From: Proteiniphilum sp.
Lineage (GTDB): Bacteria > Bacteroidota > Bacteroidia > Bacteroidales > Dysgonomonadaceae
Assembly (NCBI GenBank): GCA_018433945.1
Contig: JAHDQF010000064.1
Span: 1-33,331 of the forward strand
Length of the DNA: 33,331 bases
Direction of reading: 5' to 3'
Every line of letters starts with the position of its first letter. Within the stretch, counting starts at the first letter, position 1. Below are positions 1-7,603 of the stretch, in pieces. The translations under genes and the position numbers were made by a program. Under the pieces are notes generated by a model. It was not told where the DNA came from. It searched no databases and saw only the letters and a list, made by a program, of their open reading frames with translations.

Positions 1-1
1 G

Positions 2-211
2 CCGGTTTTGGATGCCATCACCAGTGCAAGGGGTTGGATCAAAAGCACCAAAGAGAGCCTGATCGTTCGGTTGGAACCACTGGAAGTTGCCCGGTTTAAA
101 GACGCGCAGGTGCAGTTGTGCCGGAAAATGAACAATGAGAAAATAAAATTACCCAACGGGAAGTTATTGAAATTTGACGTAGGGAGTGATCCCTACAGTG
201 TCCAAAAATAA
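2..211 (+). CDS. C-terminal fragment of an unrecognised protein (possibly transposase tail)
   Basis: The reading frame is open from the first bases of the window and ends at TAA 209-211, so only about the last 69 residues are visible. The TTG at 8 is probably internal. The fragment is soluble and basic, without a membrane segment, and contains the stretch VRLEPLEVARFKDAQ followed by KLPNGKLLKFDVG. This reminded me of the tails of DDE-type transposases, but that is a memory-level resemblance and no catalytic residues are visible here. The gene points towards a truncated minus-strand signal-peptide remnant, which would fit a mobile-element boundary. The frame is confident; the function is not. 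Confidence 0.55.
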   Translation, partial: PVLDAITSARGWIKSTKESLIVRLEPLEVARFKDAQVQLCRKMNNEKIKLPNGKLLKFDVGSDPYSVQK

Positions 212-213
212 AT

Positions 214-288
214 CTATAAAATGGTGAAGTCTGTAATTAGTATAAGCAGTGCTGCTGTTCCTGTAAGAATTTTTTTTGTTTTCATCAT
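214..288 (-). pseudogene. 24-codon signal-peptide-like remnant behind an intact promoter
   Basis: On the minus strand an ATG-ATG pair (288 and 285) opens a 24-codon frame, MMKTKKILTGTAALLILI and a few more residues, that ends at TAG (214-216). It has a basic N-terminus and a hydrophobic core like a Sec signal peptide, then stops at once. A well-formed promoter lies just upstream at 310-340. I read this as the 5' stump of a secreted-protein gene cut off at the end of the plus-strand gene at 211. A genuine short peptide or a chance frame is also possible. Confidence 0.35.
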
Positions 289-309
289 TTTTCATTTTAA
301 AATTCGCTT

Positions 310-340
310 CAAACTTACGCTCCCTGCATCGCGTTGCAAA
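310..340 (-). promoter_or_regulatory. Bacteroidota-type promoter, minus strand
   Basis: On the minus strand TTTG (337-340) is separated by exactly 19 bases from TAAGTTTG (310-317), matching the Bacteroidota primary-sigma consensus TTTG-N19-TAnnTTTG. The start point would fall near 303, about 15 bases before the ATG at 288. The only thing it can transcribe here is the short signal-peptide-like frame. Confidence 0.5.
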
Positions 341-488
341 AACTTTTCATTCAATGACACATTCTTTAATACAAATAACCTGACAGGTCAATAAGCGACA
401 TGTTGAATATTTTGGCCATTTGTTGAAGTTAAAACGGCGTTGGTTTAAACGGTTCAGCCAGAATTGCTTAATTTTGTAATTTTGCCGG

Positions 489-638
489 ATGAAGAAAATG
501 CTGTTACATATTAGCGTATGGTTAGACCTTGCCTATTTCCAGTATATTTTCTTCGCGTTGTTTTTGCCCTGGGAGATGGCAGCCGGCAGGGCTGTGAACA
601 AAGTGGCCGATCAACTGAGAATACAAACAGACAGATAA
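489..638 (+). CDS. possible 49-residue membrane peptide
   Basis: ATG at 489 opens a 49-codon frame ending at TAA 636-638. It starts MKKMLLHISVWLDLAYFQ, continues with a hydrophobic stretch (YIFFALFLPWEM) and ends in a charged tail (NKVADQLRIQTDR), the pattern of a single-span small membrane protein. Two overlapping TAATTTTG boxes (469-476 and 477-484) lie immediately upstream. The second ends only 4 bases before the ATG, so a transcript from it would have almost no leader. No good TTTG lies at the -33 distance. I do not recognise the peptide. A chance frame remains possible. Confidence 0.35.
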   Translation: MKKMLLHISVWLDLAYFQYIFFALFLPWEMAAGRAVNKVADQLRIQTDR

Positions 639-676
639 AGATAGAAAAAATCTATTTCATATTGACGGGAAAACAG

Positions 677-707
677 TTTGATGTTATGTTATTTATATAT
701 ATATTTG
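677..707 (+). promoter_or_regulatory. dps promoter
   Basis: TTTG (677-680), a 19-base spacer and TATATTTG (700-707) match the Bacteroidota primary-sigma consensus exactly. The predicted start near 714 gives a leader of about 35 bases before the dps ATG at 749. The leader is A-rich, with no strong Shine-Dalgarno, as is usual in this phylum. Confidence 0.75.
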
Positions 708-748
708 CAAAAGAGTATAAATAAAAACAATTAAAAAAAAGTAGCATT

Positions 749-1222
749 ATGAAAACATTGGATTATTTAAGTTTAGACCCCAAGAGTGTGAATAAGACTG
801 TTGACGGACTCCAGGAACTGCTGGCCAGCTTGCAGGTTTACTATACCAACCTGCGCGGATTCCACTGGAACGTGAAAGGTATGATGTTCTTTGGAGCGCA
901 TGCACGTTTTGAGGAGTACTACGACGATGCAGCTGAGAAAGTTGACGAAGTAGCAGAAAGAATCCTGATGCTGGGCGGTGTGCCTGCTCACAACTTCAGT
1001 GACTATCTGAAAGCATCGGCCATCAAAGAGACAAAAGTGGTCAGCGACCACAACGAGATTTTAAAACTGATCCTCGACAACCTGAAAGTGTTGATCGCCT
1101 TGGAACGCAAGGTGCTGAAGACCGCCTCCGAGGGGGATGATGAAGGTACCGTAGCCCTGATGAGCGATTTCATCTCGGCACAGGAGAAAACCGTATGGAT
1201 GCTCACTGCCACTCTTTCATAA
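749..1222 (+). CDS. dps: Dps family ferritin-like DNA-binding protein
   Basis: This 157-residue protein has the normal Dps length and fold pattern. Dps assembles into a dodecameric shell in the cytoplasm that oxidises and stores iron with peroxide, protecting DNA during oxidative stress and starvation. The inter-subunit ferroxidase ligands are visible with canonical spacing: His39 in FHWNVKG, His51, Asp66 and Glu70 in KVDEVAERI. The N-terminus is short, so DNA binding through a long basic tail is not evident. The gene is monocistronic, with a consensus promoter at 677-707 and a hairpin at 1247-1280. In other Bacteroidota dps is an OxyR-type peroxide-stress gene, but no operator could be identified here. 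Confidence 0.95.
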   Translation: MKTLDYLSLDPKSVNKTVDGLQELLASLQVYYTNLRGFHWNVKGMMFFGAHARFEEYYDDAAEKVDEVAERILMLGGVPAHNFSDYLKASAIKETKVVSDHNEILKLILDNLKVLIALERKVLKTASEGDDEGTVALMSDFISAQEKTVWMLTATLS

Positions 1223-1246
1223 TAAGCGTCCCTGCCAGGCATATTG

Positions 1247-1280
1247 AAAGCCGTTCCGCCAGTGTGACAGGAACGGCTTT
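1247..1280. terminator. hairpin terminator between dps and the convergent LytTR gene
   Basis: AAAGCCGTTCC (1247-1257) and GGAACGGCTTT (1270-1280) form a perfect 11-bp stem with a 12-base loop, 24 bases after the dps stop. A short pyrimidine-rich tail (CTGCTCTT) follows on the plus strand. Its position between convergent genes suggests it may also end the minus-strand operon that stops at 1331. Confidence 0.7.
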
Positions 1281-1330
1281 CTGCTCTTAAGGACACGCCT
1301 GGAATATCTTTTGCTGTTCAGGGAGACATC

Positions 1331-2044
1331 CTATCGGTTTCCGATGAAAGTGTGAAACTGCTGTCGGTAGGTCTCCCCTACCGGTATCTGCTTCTTGCCG
1401 ATCACGATACGGTTCTTGTTGATGCTTACGATTTTCTTTTTGTGTATAATGTAAGAACGATGCACACGCATAAAGCGATCGGCGGGCAGCTCTTCTTCGA
1501 GCTGTTTCAGACTCATCAGGGATAAGATGGGCTTGGGATCATGCTCCGTGTATATTTTTACATAATCCTTCAATCCCTCTATATACAAGACGTCATCATA
1601 CAAAATGTGAACGAGTTTATATTCCGATCTCACGAAGAAACCCACATTCTCCTCTGTTTTTTCGCCTTTCGGTTTAACCTCAATCATTTCGAACCAGTCT
1701 AAAGCTTTGCGGGCGGCTGTGAGGAACTCATCAAACGAAAAAGGCTTCAATAGATAGTCGATAGCGCTCACCTTATACCCTTCCAGGGCATATTCGCTGA
1801 AAGCAGTGGTGAAGATGACCCGCGTATGGCGACTGAGGGTACGAGCCAATTCCATTCCATTGATTTCGGGCATCTGTATATCCAGAAAAAGCAGATCGAC
1901 CTTGTTCTCACCTATGTGCCGCATTGCCGAAAGTGCATTGCTGTATTTGCCGGTAAGCCTGAGAAAAGATGTTTTCTGCACGTACGACTCCAAAAGAGAG
2001 AGAGCCAGCGGCTCATCATCCACGATCCAGCAGTTCAGTATCAT
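1331..2044 (-). CDS. LytTR family response regulator
   Basis: Two domains are visible in 237 residues: an N-terminal receiver with the acidic pair in WIVDDEP, phospho-acceptor Asp55 in LFLDIQMP and conserved Lys100 in LLKPFS, then a LytTR DNA-binding domain from about residue 135 to the end (FVRSEYKLVHILYDDVLYIE, RVHRSYIIH). I chose the ATG at 2044 because the longer frame needs a TTG and the homology begins directly with MILNCWIVDDE. The start lies inside the 3' end of the kinase gene (29-base overlap), so the two are translationally coupled. LytTR regulators typically bind paired direct repeats upstream of targets. The targets here are unknown, with the adjacent outer-membrane protein gene as the obvious candidate. 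Confidence 0.93.
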   Translation of the reverse strand: MILNCWIVDDEPLALSLLESYVQKTSFLRLTGKYSNALSAMRHIGENKVDLLFLDIQMPEINGMELARTLSRHTRVIFTTAFSEYALEGYKVSAIDYLLKPFSFDEFLTAARKALDWFEMIEVKPKGEKTEENVGFFVRSEYKLVHILYDDVLYIEGLKDYVKIYTEHDPKPILSLMSLKQLEEELPADRFMRVHRSYIIHKKKIVSINKNRIVIGKKQIPVGETYRQQFHTFIGNR

Positions 2045-3119
2045 CCTGTTGTTTTTTTGTATCAATCACAAGCACGGTGGAGTAAACATCGTCCTCAATG
2101 GTCGTGTGCAACAGGTAGCTGTCCGGATAAAGAAGCTCCAGCCTTTTTTTCACCAGCTCCAGTCCGATGCCGCTGCCACTTTTATCATCATCCGATTTGG
2201 GGAAATAGCTGTTCCTGCAGACAAACTCAACCTTACCATCGGGATGTTCCCTGAGCGAGATGTCAATAAACGATGGTTTGTCACCGCTGACACCATGCTT
2301 GAACGCATTTTCGATCAAAGATATGAAAATAAGTGGAGAAATGAGCCTGTTTCCCGTTTGGGAATAGGAGAAATTGGTGGTGAGCTTCACATTATCGGCC
2401 AGACGGATGCGCATCAGTTCGATGTAGTTTTGCATGAATTCCGCTTCCTGACGCAACGGTACGTACGTCTGATTATTGTCGTATAACAGGTGTCGCAACA
2501 TTTTGCTTAGGTCCGCCACTGCCTGTTGTGCCTTGGGAGGGTTAAACTCAATAAGGGCATAGATATTGTTGAGCGTATTGAGCAGAAAATGCGGGTTGAT
2601 CTGGTTCTTCAGGTTCTGCAATTCCGCTTCCGATTTTGCTTTTGCCAGTTCCTTGCGCTCATTCTCTACCTCAAACCACCGTACCGTCATTCTCAATGCC
2701 ACACTCAATCCCACCATTAAAAAGAGGGAGGTGAAATTGTAGATGATAAACAACCAGGGAAAGAAATGATTGCGTCTTCCACGCCCTCTCGGCCTCATAT
2801 GAGGCATCAGGTATCCAAGCAATTCTTTGCCGTAATGCATCATAAATGCCACGGCAACAATCAACAGGATATTATAAAGAATGAACTCCCTGGTTTTCCC
2901 CTTGTACAAGAATTTATCGATCAGGAAGAAATAGTTCAGGTAAAAGACCAGCATGAATCCCAGCATATCGGGAATTGATCGTAGAAAGGGACGCCAGGTA
3001 AACACCTGCTCAGGATCCATAAAAAAGTAGGGGAGAATGAAAATCACTCCCCATAACAGCAGGTGGACATATACGTTGTTCCATCTATTTCCCGGCTTTT
3101 GCTTCAAGGCATGACCCAT
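2016..3119 (-). CDS. LytS/YehU-type sensor histidine kinase
   Basis: This 367-residue membrane kinase has about four N-terminal membrane segments (roughly 17-34, 50-68, 79-97, 119-145), a short coiled linker, and a His_kinase domain with phospho-acceptor His177 in QINPHFLLNTLNN. A HATPase region follows (SLIENAFKHGV as N-box, SGSGIGLELVKKRL as G-box). This architecture partners with LytTR regulators, and such a regulator overlaps its 3' end. The segment between membrane spans 3 and 4 (about 98-120) is strongly basic and His/Arg-rich (PHMRPRGRGRRNHFF), and the simple topology puts it in the periplasm. It lies 32 bases downstream of the beta-barrel gene on the same strand, so one transcript is likely. 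Confidence 0.92.
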   Translation of the reverse strand: MGHALKQKPGNRWNNVYVHLLLWGVIFILPYFFMDPEQVFTWRPFLRSIPDMLGFMLVFYLNYFFLIDKFLYKGKTREFILYNILLIVAVAFMMHYGKELLGYLMPHMRPRGRGRRNHFFPWLFIIYNFTSLFLMVGLSVALRMTVRWFEVENERKELAKAKSEAELQNLKNQINPHFLLNTLNNIYALIEFNPPKAQQAVADLSKMLRHLLYDNNQTYVPLRQEAEFMQNYIELMRIRLADNVKLTTNFSYSQTGNRLISPLIFISLIENAFKHGVSGDKPSFIDISLREHPDGKVEFVCRNSYFPKSDDDKSGSGIGLELVKKRLELLYPDSYLLHTTIEDDVYSTVLVIDTKKQQDDTELLDRG

Positions 3120-3151
3120 AGTGACATTGTGATTTAATTGTTATGATCTCT

Positions 3152-5923
3152 TCAGTCACCTCTGTGAAATCTTCCGGAACCTCTCCCCGGCATCATATCA
3201 CTTTGAGTGGCACCCCCTTTAAAGATATTAAACCGATAGATGAAATGCACCATAAAATAACTGGTAAGCGTGTTTGTTGTTGTATCCCGAATGTAGTTGG
3301 ATGTCACGCTTCTGCTGATGTTGCTACGTTGTTGCAGGATATCATATATCTTAAAACGAATGGTGCCGTTCTTTTGTTTAAACAGTGTCTTCTGAAGGGA
3401 AGCGTTCCAGAGCCATTCGTTTTGTTCAAACCCATCGGTATAGCCCGAGTTGGTGGAATAATTGATGTCGCTCTCCAGGGTCAGATCCCATGGCAGATAG
3501 ACAGTGGTGGAGGCATTGCCTCCATAGTTGAGGTAGTTCTGATCCTGCTGCCCCTCCAGGCTGTTGGTCACGTTGTTGTAGTTCACATTGCCTCTTATTG
3601 CAAAATCAAACTGGTCGGAGCGGTAATTGAGACCCAGCACCTCCGAAAGTGAGATCCGTTTGTTGGTGTTCTTTTCGTTGTTGGAGAAGCCATTGGTATT
3701 GCTGTAGCTGGCGAAAGACATATTGAAAACAGAGAACTTGATATTTTTCAAAGGTACATTGAGCATCATCCGCCCGTTTGCGTTCCAGTTTCCTTCGACA
3801 TTCCTGTAGGTTGTCTCCTTACGGCCTGTGGAAACATCGGTAAAGGTGGATGACACAATATCATTGGTCATATAGCCAAAGTTGACAAAAGTTGCAAATG
3901 AACTGGCTTTTTCCGGATTTGACTTCTGGTAGCGGATGTTGAAACGATGCTCGAACGAGGGCTTCAGGTCCGGGTTACCGTAGCTGATGTTAAGCGGGTT
4001 GGAAACATCCACCACCGGAGAGAGTTGTGAAAGCGATGGCTGCTCGGTGTCGCCTAAGTAACGGAGACGCAGGTTGTGGGTACGGCTCCAACGATAGTTA
4101 AGCTGGGCCATGGGCGCATAGTTGATTACATCCTGCTTTCCGTCATAAATCATATCCGATCCGATAAATGTTTTGCTGCGGGAAGAAGAGGGTTGCATGG
4201 AGAAGCCGAGCATGTAGTCGTAGTTCTCCCTCACTCCCTTGAAGTTGGCTTCGATCTCCTGTCCCACGAAATTGTTTTCAAGACGTTTGCTGTAAAGGGT
4301 GTCGAGGATGGTGTAGTTCCCCGCGTCATCCCTGGTGCGGGTATCCTTATCCGACTCCGACCTATTCTGATTGTATTGATAGGCCAGCTGCAGGAAATGG
4401 CTGTCACCCAGCGGCTCCACGTAGGATATGTATCCCCGCCACGACTGATTGTCGCTGGCGTTGGTGAAACGTTGGTCGATCATATCATCGGGTCGCATAC
4501 CATTGTAATAGGTGCCGGAAACACTGGTTCCGCTGTTGTCAGAATCGCCGGTTTGTCCTCTCAGCTGTACGCTCAATATCCTGCCCTCTTTACCCAACTC
4601 ACGACTGGCATCAAGCCTGAATGAGAGATCCTTACCCTCTCCTTCGGAAAAATAGTCCGACTCGCCATAATTGATGGTATCTCCTTCCAGTTCACTGGCA
4701 GTGAAGAAGTCGCCCGTTTCATTGCGCCGGTTGTCGTAAAAAGATACTCTTGGGCGGAAAATAACCCTTGTGATGGAATCGGGTTCCCATTCCAGTCGGA
4801 GATCCATATTGAAATTCTGACTTTTACTGTTCGCACGATTGCTTTCGTCCTCCAGCGTATTGCCGGCACTCAGAATGTTCTGGGTGAAGACATCCGACAA
4901 TACCTGATTGTCGGTATAGCCATAACGAATGTTGCCTCCTAATTTTAGTTCAGGCGTGAACTGCTTGCTGAAATTTCCTCCTACATTGGCCGAAGTGGAA
5001 ATGCCGTTTCTACCGCCAAACATTCGTCCGCGACCGCCCATGCCGCCAAACATGGAAGATGCCAGATCCGAAAAACCAGCATTATTCGTATTATTGATTC
5101 CCCCGATAAAGGTATACTGATCTTTGTCTTTCATGTAATTGACCATGGCGTTCCCTTCGTAGCGCTCCTCGCTTCCATACCCCGCAAAAGCGTTTCCGAA
5201 AAGCCCCTCTTTCATGCCGGGACGGACAGTGAGGTTAATGACGTTCTCCTCCTCCCCGTCGTCGAATCCGGTCATCTGTGCCTGCTCCGACCTTCTTTCC
5301 AGCACCTGAAGCTTATCGACCATCTTGGCAGGGAGATTCTTTGATGCCACTTTCGGGTCGTCGCTGAAAAACTCTTCGCCATCGACCAATATCTTGGTGA
5401 TCTCCTTGCCATTGACCGTGATCTTTCCTTCCGCATCGATCTCCACACCCGGCATCTTCTTGAGCAGATCCTCCACCACTGCACTTTCGGTCACCTTATA
5501 GGAATTGGCATTGTATTCCAGTGTATCACCCCTGACGACGATCTCAGGCGCCTTGGCTGTTACCACCGTTTCGGAGAGCAGAATATTGTCGTTGCTCAGC
5601 ATGATATTTCCCAGTTGCAGGCCCGGTCGGGATGAAGTTACCTGCACATCCTGATACACATCATTATAGCCAACGTAGGAAATATGTACGATGTATGATC
5701 CATTTCTCACCGGAATTGTGAACACACCCTCTTCATTGGACGCTTTCCCGGTCACAAAAGTGCTGTCACCCTGTTTCAGTATACGCACGTTGGCCTGCGC
5801 AACAGGTTCCTCCGTCTCTTTATCGATCAATTTTCCGGTGATGCTGCCGCCGGATTGGGCCTGTGACATCATCGGCAATGTGGCAAACAGGACGGAAATC
5901 ATTAATAAATATACTTTCTTCAT
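3152..5923 (-). CDS. outer-membrane beta-barrel protein (TonB-receptor-like, OMP_b-brl_3 type)
   Basis: From the ATG at 5923 the product is 923 residues. It begins with a Sec signal peptide (MKKVYLLMISVLFATLPMM, cleaved near SQAQ), then a carboxypeptidase-regulatory-like Ig domain (about 22-110, GSITGKLIDKETEEPVAQ), a plug-like domain (about 125-240, VEDLLKKMPGVEID and KILVDGEEFF) and a long barrel of alternating aromatic strands. A glycine-rich loop (GGMGGRGRMFGG) lies near residues 293-304. The frame extends 44 codons upstream, but that part covers the promoter and precedes the signal peptide, so I rejected it. The family sits in the outer membrane, and its members are often annotated only as TonB-dependent receptors. 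No substrate can be read from the sequence. The kinase and regulator downstream suggest signal-linked expression. Confidence 0.88.
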   Translation of the reverse strand: MKKVYLLMISVLFATLPMMSQAQSGGSITGKLIDKETEEPVAQANVRILKQGDSTFVTGKASNEEGVFTIPVRNGSYIVHISYVGYNDVYQDVQVTSSRPGLQLGNIMLSNDNILLSETVVTAKAPEIVVRGDTLEYNANSYKVTESAVVEDLLKKMPGVEIDAEGKITVNGKEITKILVDGEEFFSDDPKVASKNLPAKMVDKLQVLERRSEQAQMTGFDDGEEENVINLTVRPGMKEGLFGNAFAGYGSEERYEGNAMVNYMKDKDQYTFIGGINNTNNAGFSDLASSMFGGMGGRGRMFGGRNGISTSANVGGNFSKQFTPELKLGGNIRYGYTDNQVLSDVFTQNILSAGNTLEDESNRANSKSQNFNMDLRLEWEPDSITRVIFRPRVSFYDNRRNETGDFFTASELEGDTINYGESDYFSEGEGKDLSFRLDASRELGKEGRILSVQLRGQTGDSDNSGTSVSGTYYNGMRPDDMIDQRFTNASDNQSWRGYISYVEPLGDSHFLQLAYQYNQNRSESDKDTRTRDDAGNYTILDTLYSKRLENNFVGQEIEANFKGVRENYDYMLGFSMQPSSSRSKTFIGSDMIYDGKQDVINYAPMAQLNYRWSRTHNLRLRYLGDTEQPSLSQLSPVVDVSNPLNISYGNPDLKPSFEHRFNIRYQKSNPEKASSFATFVNFGYMTNDIVSSTFTDVSTGRKETTYRNVEGNWNANGRMMLNVPLKNIKFSVFNMSFASYSNTNGFSNNEKNTNKRISLSEVLGLNYRSDQFDFAIRGNVNYNNVTNSLEGQQDQNYLNYGGNASTTVYLPWDLTLESDINYSTNSGYTDGFEQNEWLWNASLQKTLFKQKNGTIRFKIYDILQQRSNISRSVTSNYIRDTTTNTLTSYFMVHFIYRFNIFKGGATQSDMMPGRGSGRFHRGD

Positions 5924-5972
5924 AATGATGTTGTCGTGGCGAAAACTCAATAAACTGATTTCAATTTGCTTA

Positions 5973-6004
5973 CAAAAATAGACGCTATGGATATATCCCG
6001 CAAA
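5973..6004 (-). promoter_or_regulatory. promoter of the beta-barrel/kinase/regulator operon
   Basis: On the minus strand TTTG (6001-6004), a 20-base spacer and TATTTTTG (5973-5980) match the Bacteroidota promoter consensus. The start would be near 5966, leaving a leader of about 43 bases before the ATG at 5923. This supports the shorter start over the extended frame. Confidence 0.6.
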
Positions 6005-6082
6005 AGAAATAGACAAACTACAAGATTTCATCGACCAATGAAGGCTTTCACACAATCAACCCCATTCAAAAAGAGACTCAAC

Positions 6083-6135
6083 ACCCACCCATTGCAGTAG
6101 GTGGGTTATTCTGCGACTAAAGCCGGCGGTTTTTT
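6083..6135. repeat. hairpin-bearing intergenic element
   Basis: ACCCACC (6083-6089) and GGTGGGT (6100-6106) form a perfect 7-bp stem with a 10-base loop. They are followed by a second GC-rich palindromic core (GCCGGC, near 6122-6127) and a T-run. The block sits between the divergent promoters of two unrelated genes and serves neither as a terminator. Its shape (short hairpin, GTAG beside the stem, TTAT after it) resembles REP or IS200/IS605-end elements. That identity is a guess from the structure alone. Confidence 0.35.
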
Positions 6136-6190
6136 ATCGCAACGTCTGGGAATAAAAATGCAATTCTGCTTTATTGTTGTCTATTTTTTT

Positions 6191-6198
6191 TAATTTTG
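6191..6198 (+). promoter_or_regulatory. -7 element upstream of the YeiH-family gene
   Basis: TAATTTTG matches the Bacteroidota -7 box TAnnTTTG, about 62 bases before the ATG at 6261. The -33 element is poor (TTTA or ATTG at shorter than usual spacing), so this is a partial promoter match. Confidence 0.4.
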
Positions 6199-6260
6199 CA
6201 CGCGATTCCATTGTCAAATAAGAATTTCGATATTCATTCAGCCAATAAATCCATTTATTT

Positions 6261-7445
6261 ATGTTAAAATCGTTGAAAAGTGAAGACTGGGTAGCCACCT
6301 TGATGGGTGCCGTCATCCTGGTGCTGGTGATTCTTGTGCCTTCGGTAATGAAGAATTACACATATATGTCAATGACAATAGCCATTTTGGCTTATCTGGG
6401 ATATCTCTTTATGGGAAACAAAGACAATGGAAGGTTCCTGCTCTCCTTTGCGGTAGTGTATCTGTTGGCCTGGCTGGCCACCTATATTACCGGTCTTGCG
6501 CCCATCAGGACCATCGGATTGGAATCTGTTTTTTTCGCCGTCATCATCGGCTTGCTTATCCGTAATACCGTGGGACTACCCAAGTGGCTGGCACCCGCCG
6601 TAAAAAGCGAATATTACATCAAGGCGGGGTTGGTAATTCTGGGCAGTTCCATCCTTTTCAATGAGATCATGAAAGCCGGCGCCCTGGGAATGGTGCAGGC
6701 GATCATTGTGGTTCTATCGGTATGGTTTTTCAGTTTCTGGATCGCCGGCAGAATGTTCCGGATTGACAAAGAAATGTCCACATTGCTCTCGAGCGCCGTT
6801 TCCATTTGCGGTGTTTCCGCAGCCATTGCGACCAGTGGCGCCATCAAGGGAGACCCGAAAAAGCTCTCTTTTGTGATTTCATTGGTGTTGATCATCGCTA
6901 TACCCATGATGTACCTGTTGCCCTACCTGGCTCAATGGATGGGGCTGAGCGAAGAGGTCGCCGGCGCCTGGGTGGGTGGCACCATCGATACCACAGCCGC
7001 AGTGGTAGCCTCCGGAAAGTTCATCGGTGAGACCGCCGAGCAATATAGTGTCATCATTAAATCTGCACAGAATGTATTGCTGGGCGTGGCTGCCTTTGCG
7101 ATTTCCATTTATTGGTCGTACAAGGGAACCAACAGTGATATCCGTCCTTCGGGCCGCATGCTGTGGGATCGGTTCCCGAAGTTTGTGATCGGTTTCCTGA
7201 TTGCTTCACTGGTTTTCAGTTTCGCCTTCGATGCCGAAACAGGGAAAGCGTTGTCGGGTGTGGGTAATAAAGGTGCACGCAGTCTGCTGTTCTCACTGGC
7301 CTTTGTCTGCATAGGGTTGGAAACCGACTTTCGTTATATCTTCAAGCCGGAGAATGCCAAATATATCTGGTCATTCCTGACAGCGCAGACCTTCAACATC
7401 CTGCTCACCCTGCTTGTCGCCTGGTTGCTGTTCAGAAGTATCTGA
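6261..7445 (+). CDS. YeiH family putative sulfate exporter (UPF0324 membrane protein)
   Basis: This 394-residue protein has about ten hydrophobic membrane segments. Family signatures include ESVFFAVIIGLLIRNT near residue 90, SAVSICGVSAAIATSGAIKG near 180-200, and AGAWVGGTIDTTAAVVASG near 235-255, which is typical of the YeiH/UPF0324 (Cons_hypoth698) group. Members are annotated as putative sulfate exporters and some are linked to sulfur-compound metabolism such as taurine, but the transported substrate is generally unproven. No sulfur gene is adjacent here, so context gives no support for a particular substrate. The length is somewhat longer than the approximately 340-350 residues of E. coli YeiH. 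It is inner-membrane located and transcribed alone or with the MFS gene 158 bases downstream. Confidence 0.85.
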   Translation: MLKSLKSEDWVATLMGAVILVLVILVPSVMKNYTYMSMTIAILAYLGYLFMGNKDNGRFLLSFAVVYLLAWLATYITGLAPIRTIGLESVFFAVIIGLLIRNTVGLPKWLAPAVKSEYYIKAGLVILGSSILFNEIMKAGALGMVQAIIVVLSVWFFSFWIAGRMFRIDKEMSTLLSSAVSICGVSAAIATSGAIKGDPKKLSFVISLVLIIAIPMMYLLPYLAQWMGLSEEVAGAWVGGTIDTTAAVVASGKFIGETAEQYSVIIKSAQNVLLGVAAFAISIYWSYKGTNSDIRPSGRMLWDRFPKFVIGFLIASLVFSFAFDAETGKALSGVGNKGARSLLFSLAFVCIGLETDFRYIFKPENAKYIWSFLTAQTFNILLTLLVAWLLFRSI

Positions 7446-7603
7446 TAAAAGTTTCGGATAGAAGTAGATGATCAAAAAAAGCTAAAACAAAACCACACTT
7501 TCATCTGTTCAATGGGGATCCACATCGATCAAAAACTCTTATGTAACTCTTTATTCACCTTTTTGTCAAAACTTTTTTGAGAGGGTAAAGAAGCTATTCC
7601 CCA

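Larger units (their letters stand above)
212..748. other. long intergenic region upstream of dps
   Basis: AT-rich stretch of about 540 bases without a normal-sized gene. It holds the minus-strand promoter and signal-peptide stump (214-340), the possible 49-residue peptide (489-638) with two TAATTTTG boxes, and the dps promoter (677-707). No tRNA, riboswitch or clear intrinsic terminator was seen for the gene ending at 211. Confidence 0.6.

Noticed and set aside
518-724. 68-codon plus-strand frame upstream of dps
   Set aside because: It runs through the dps promoter and into its leader, has low-complexity composition at the end, and overlaps the more plausible 49-codon frame.
5924-6055. 44-codon N-terminal extension of the beta-barrel protein
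   Set aside because: Signal peptide begins at the internal ATG 5923, and the extension contains the consensus promoter.
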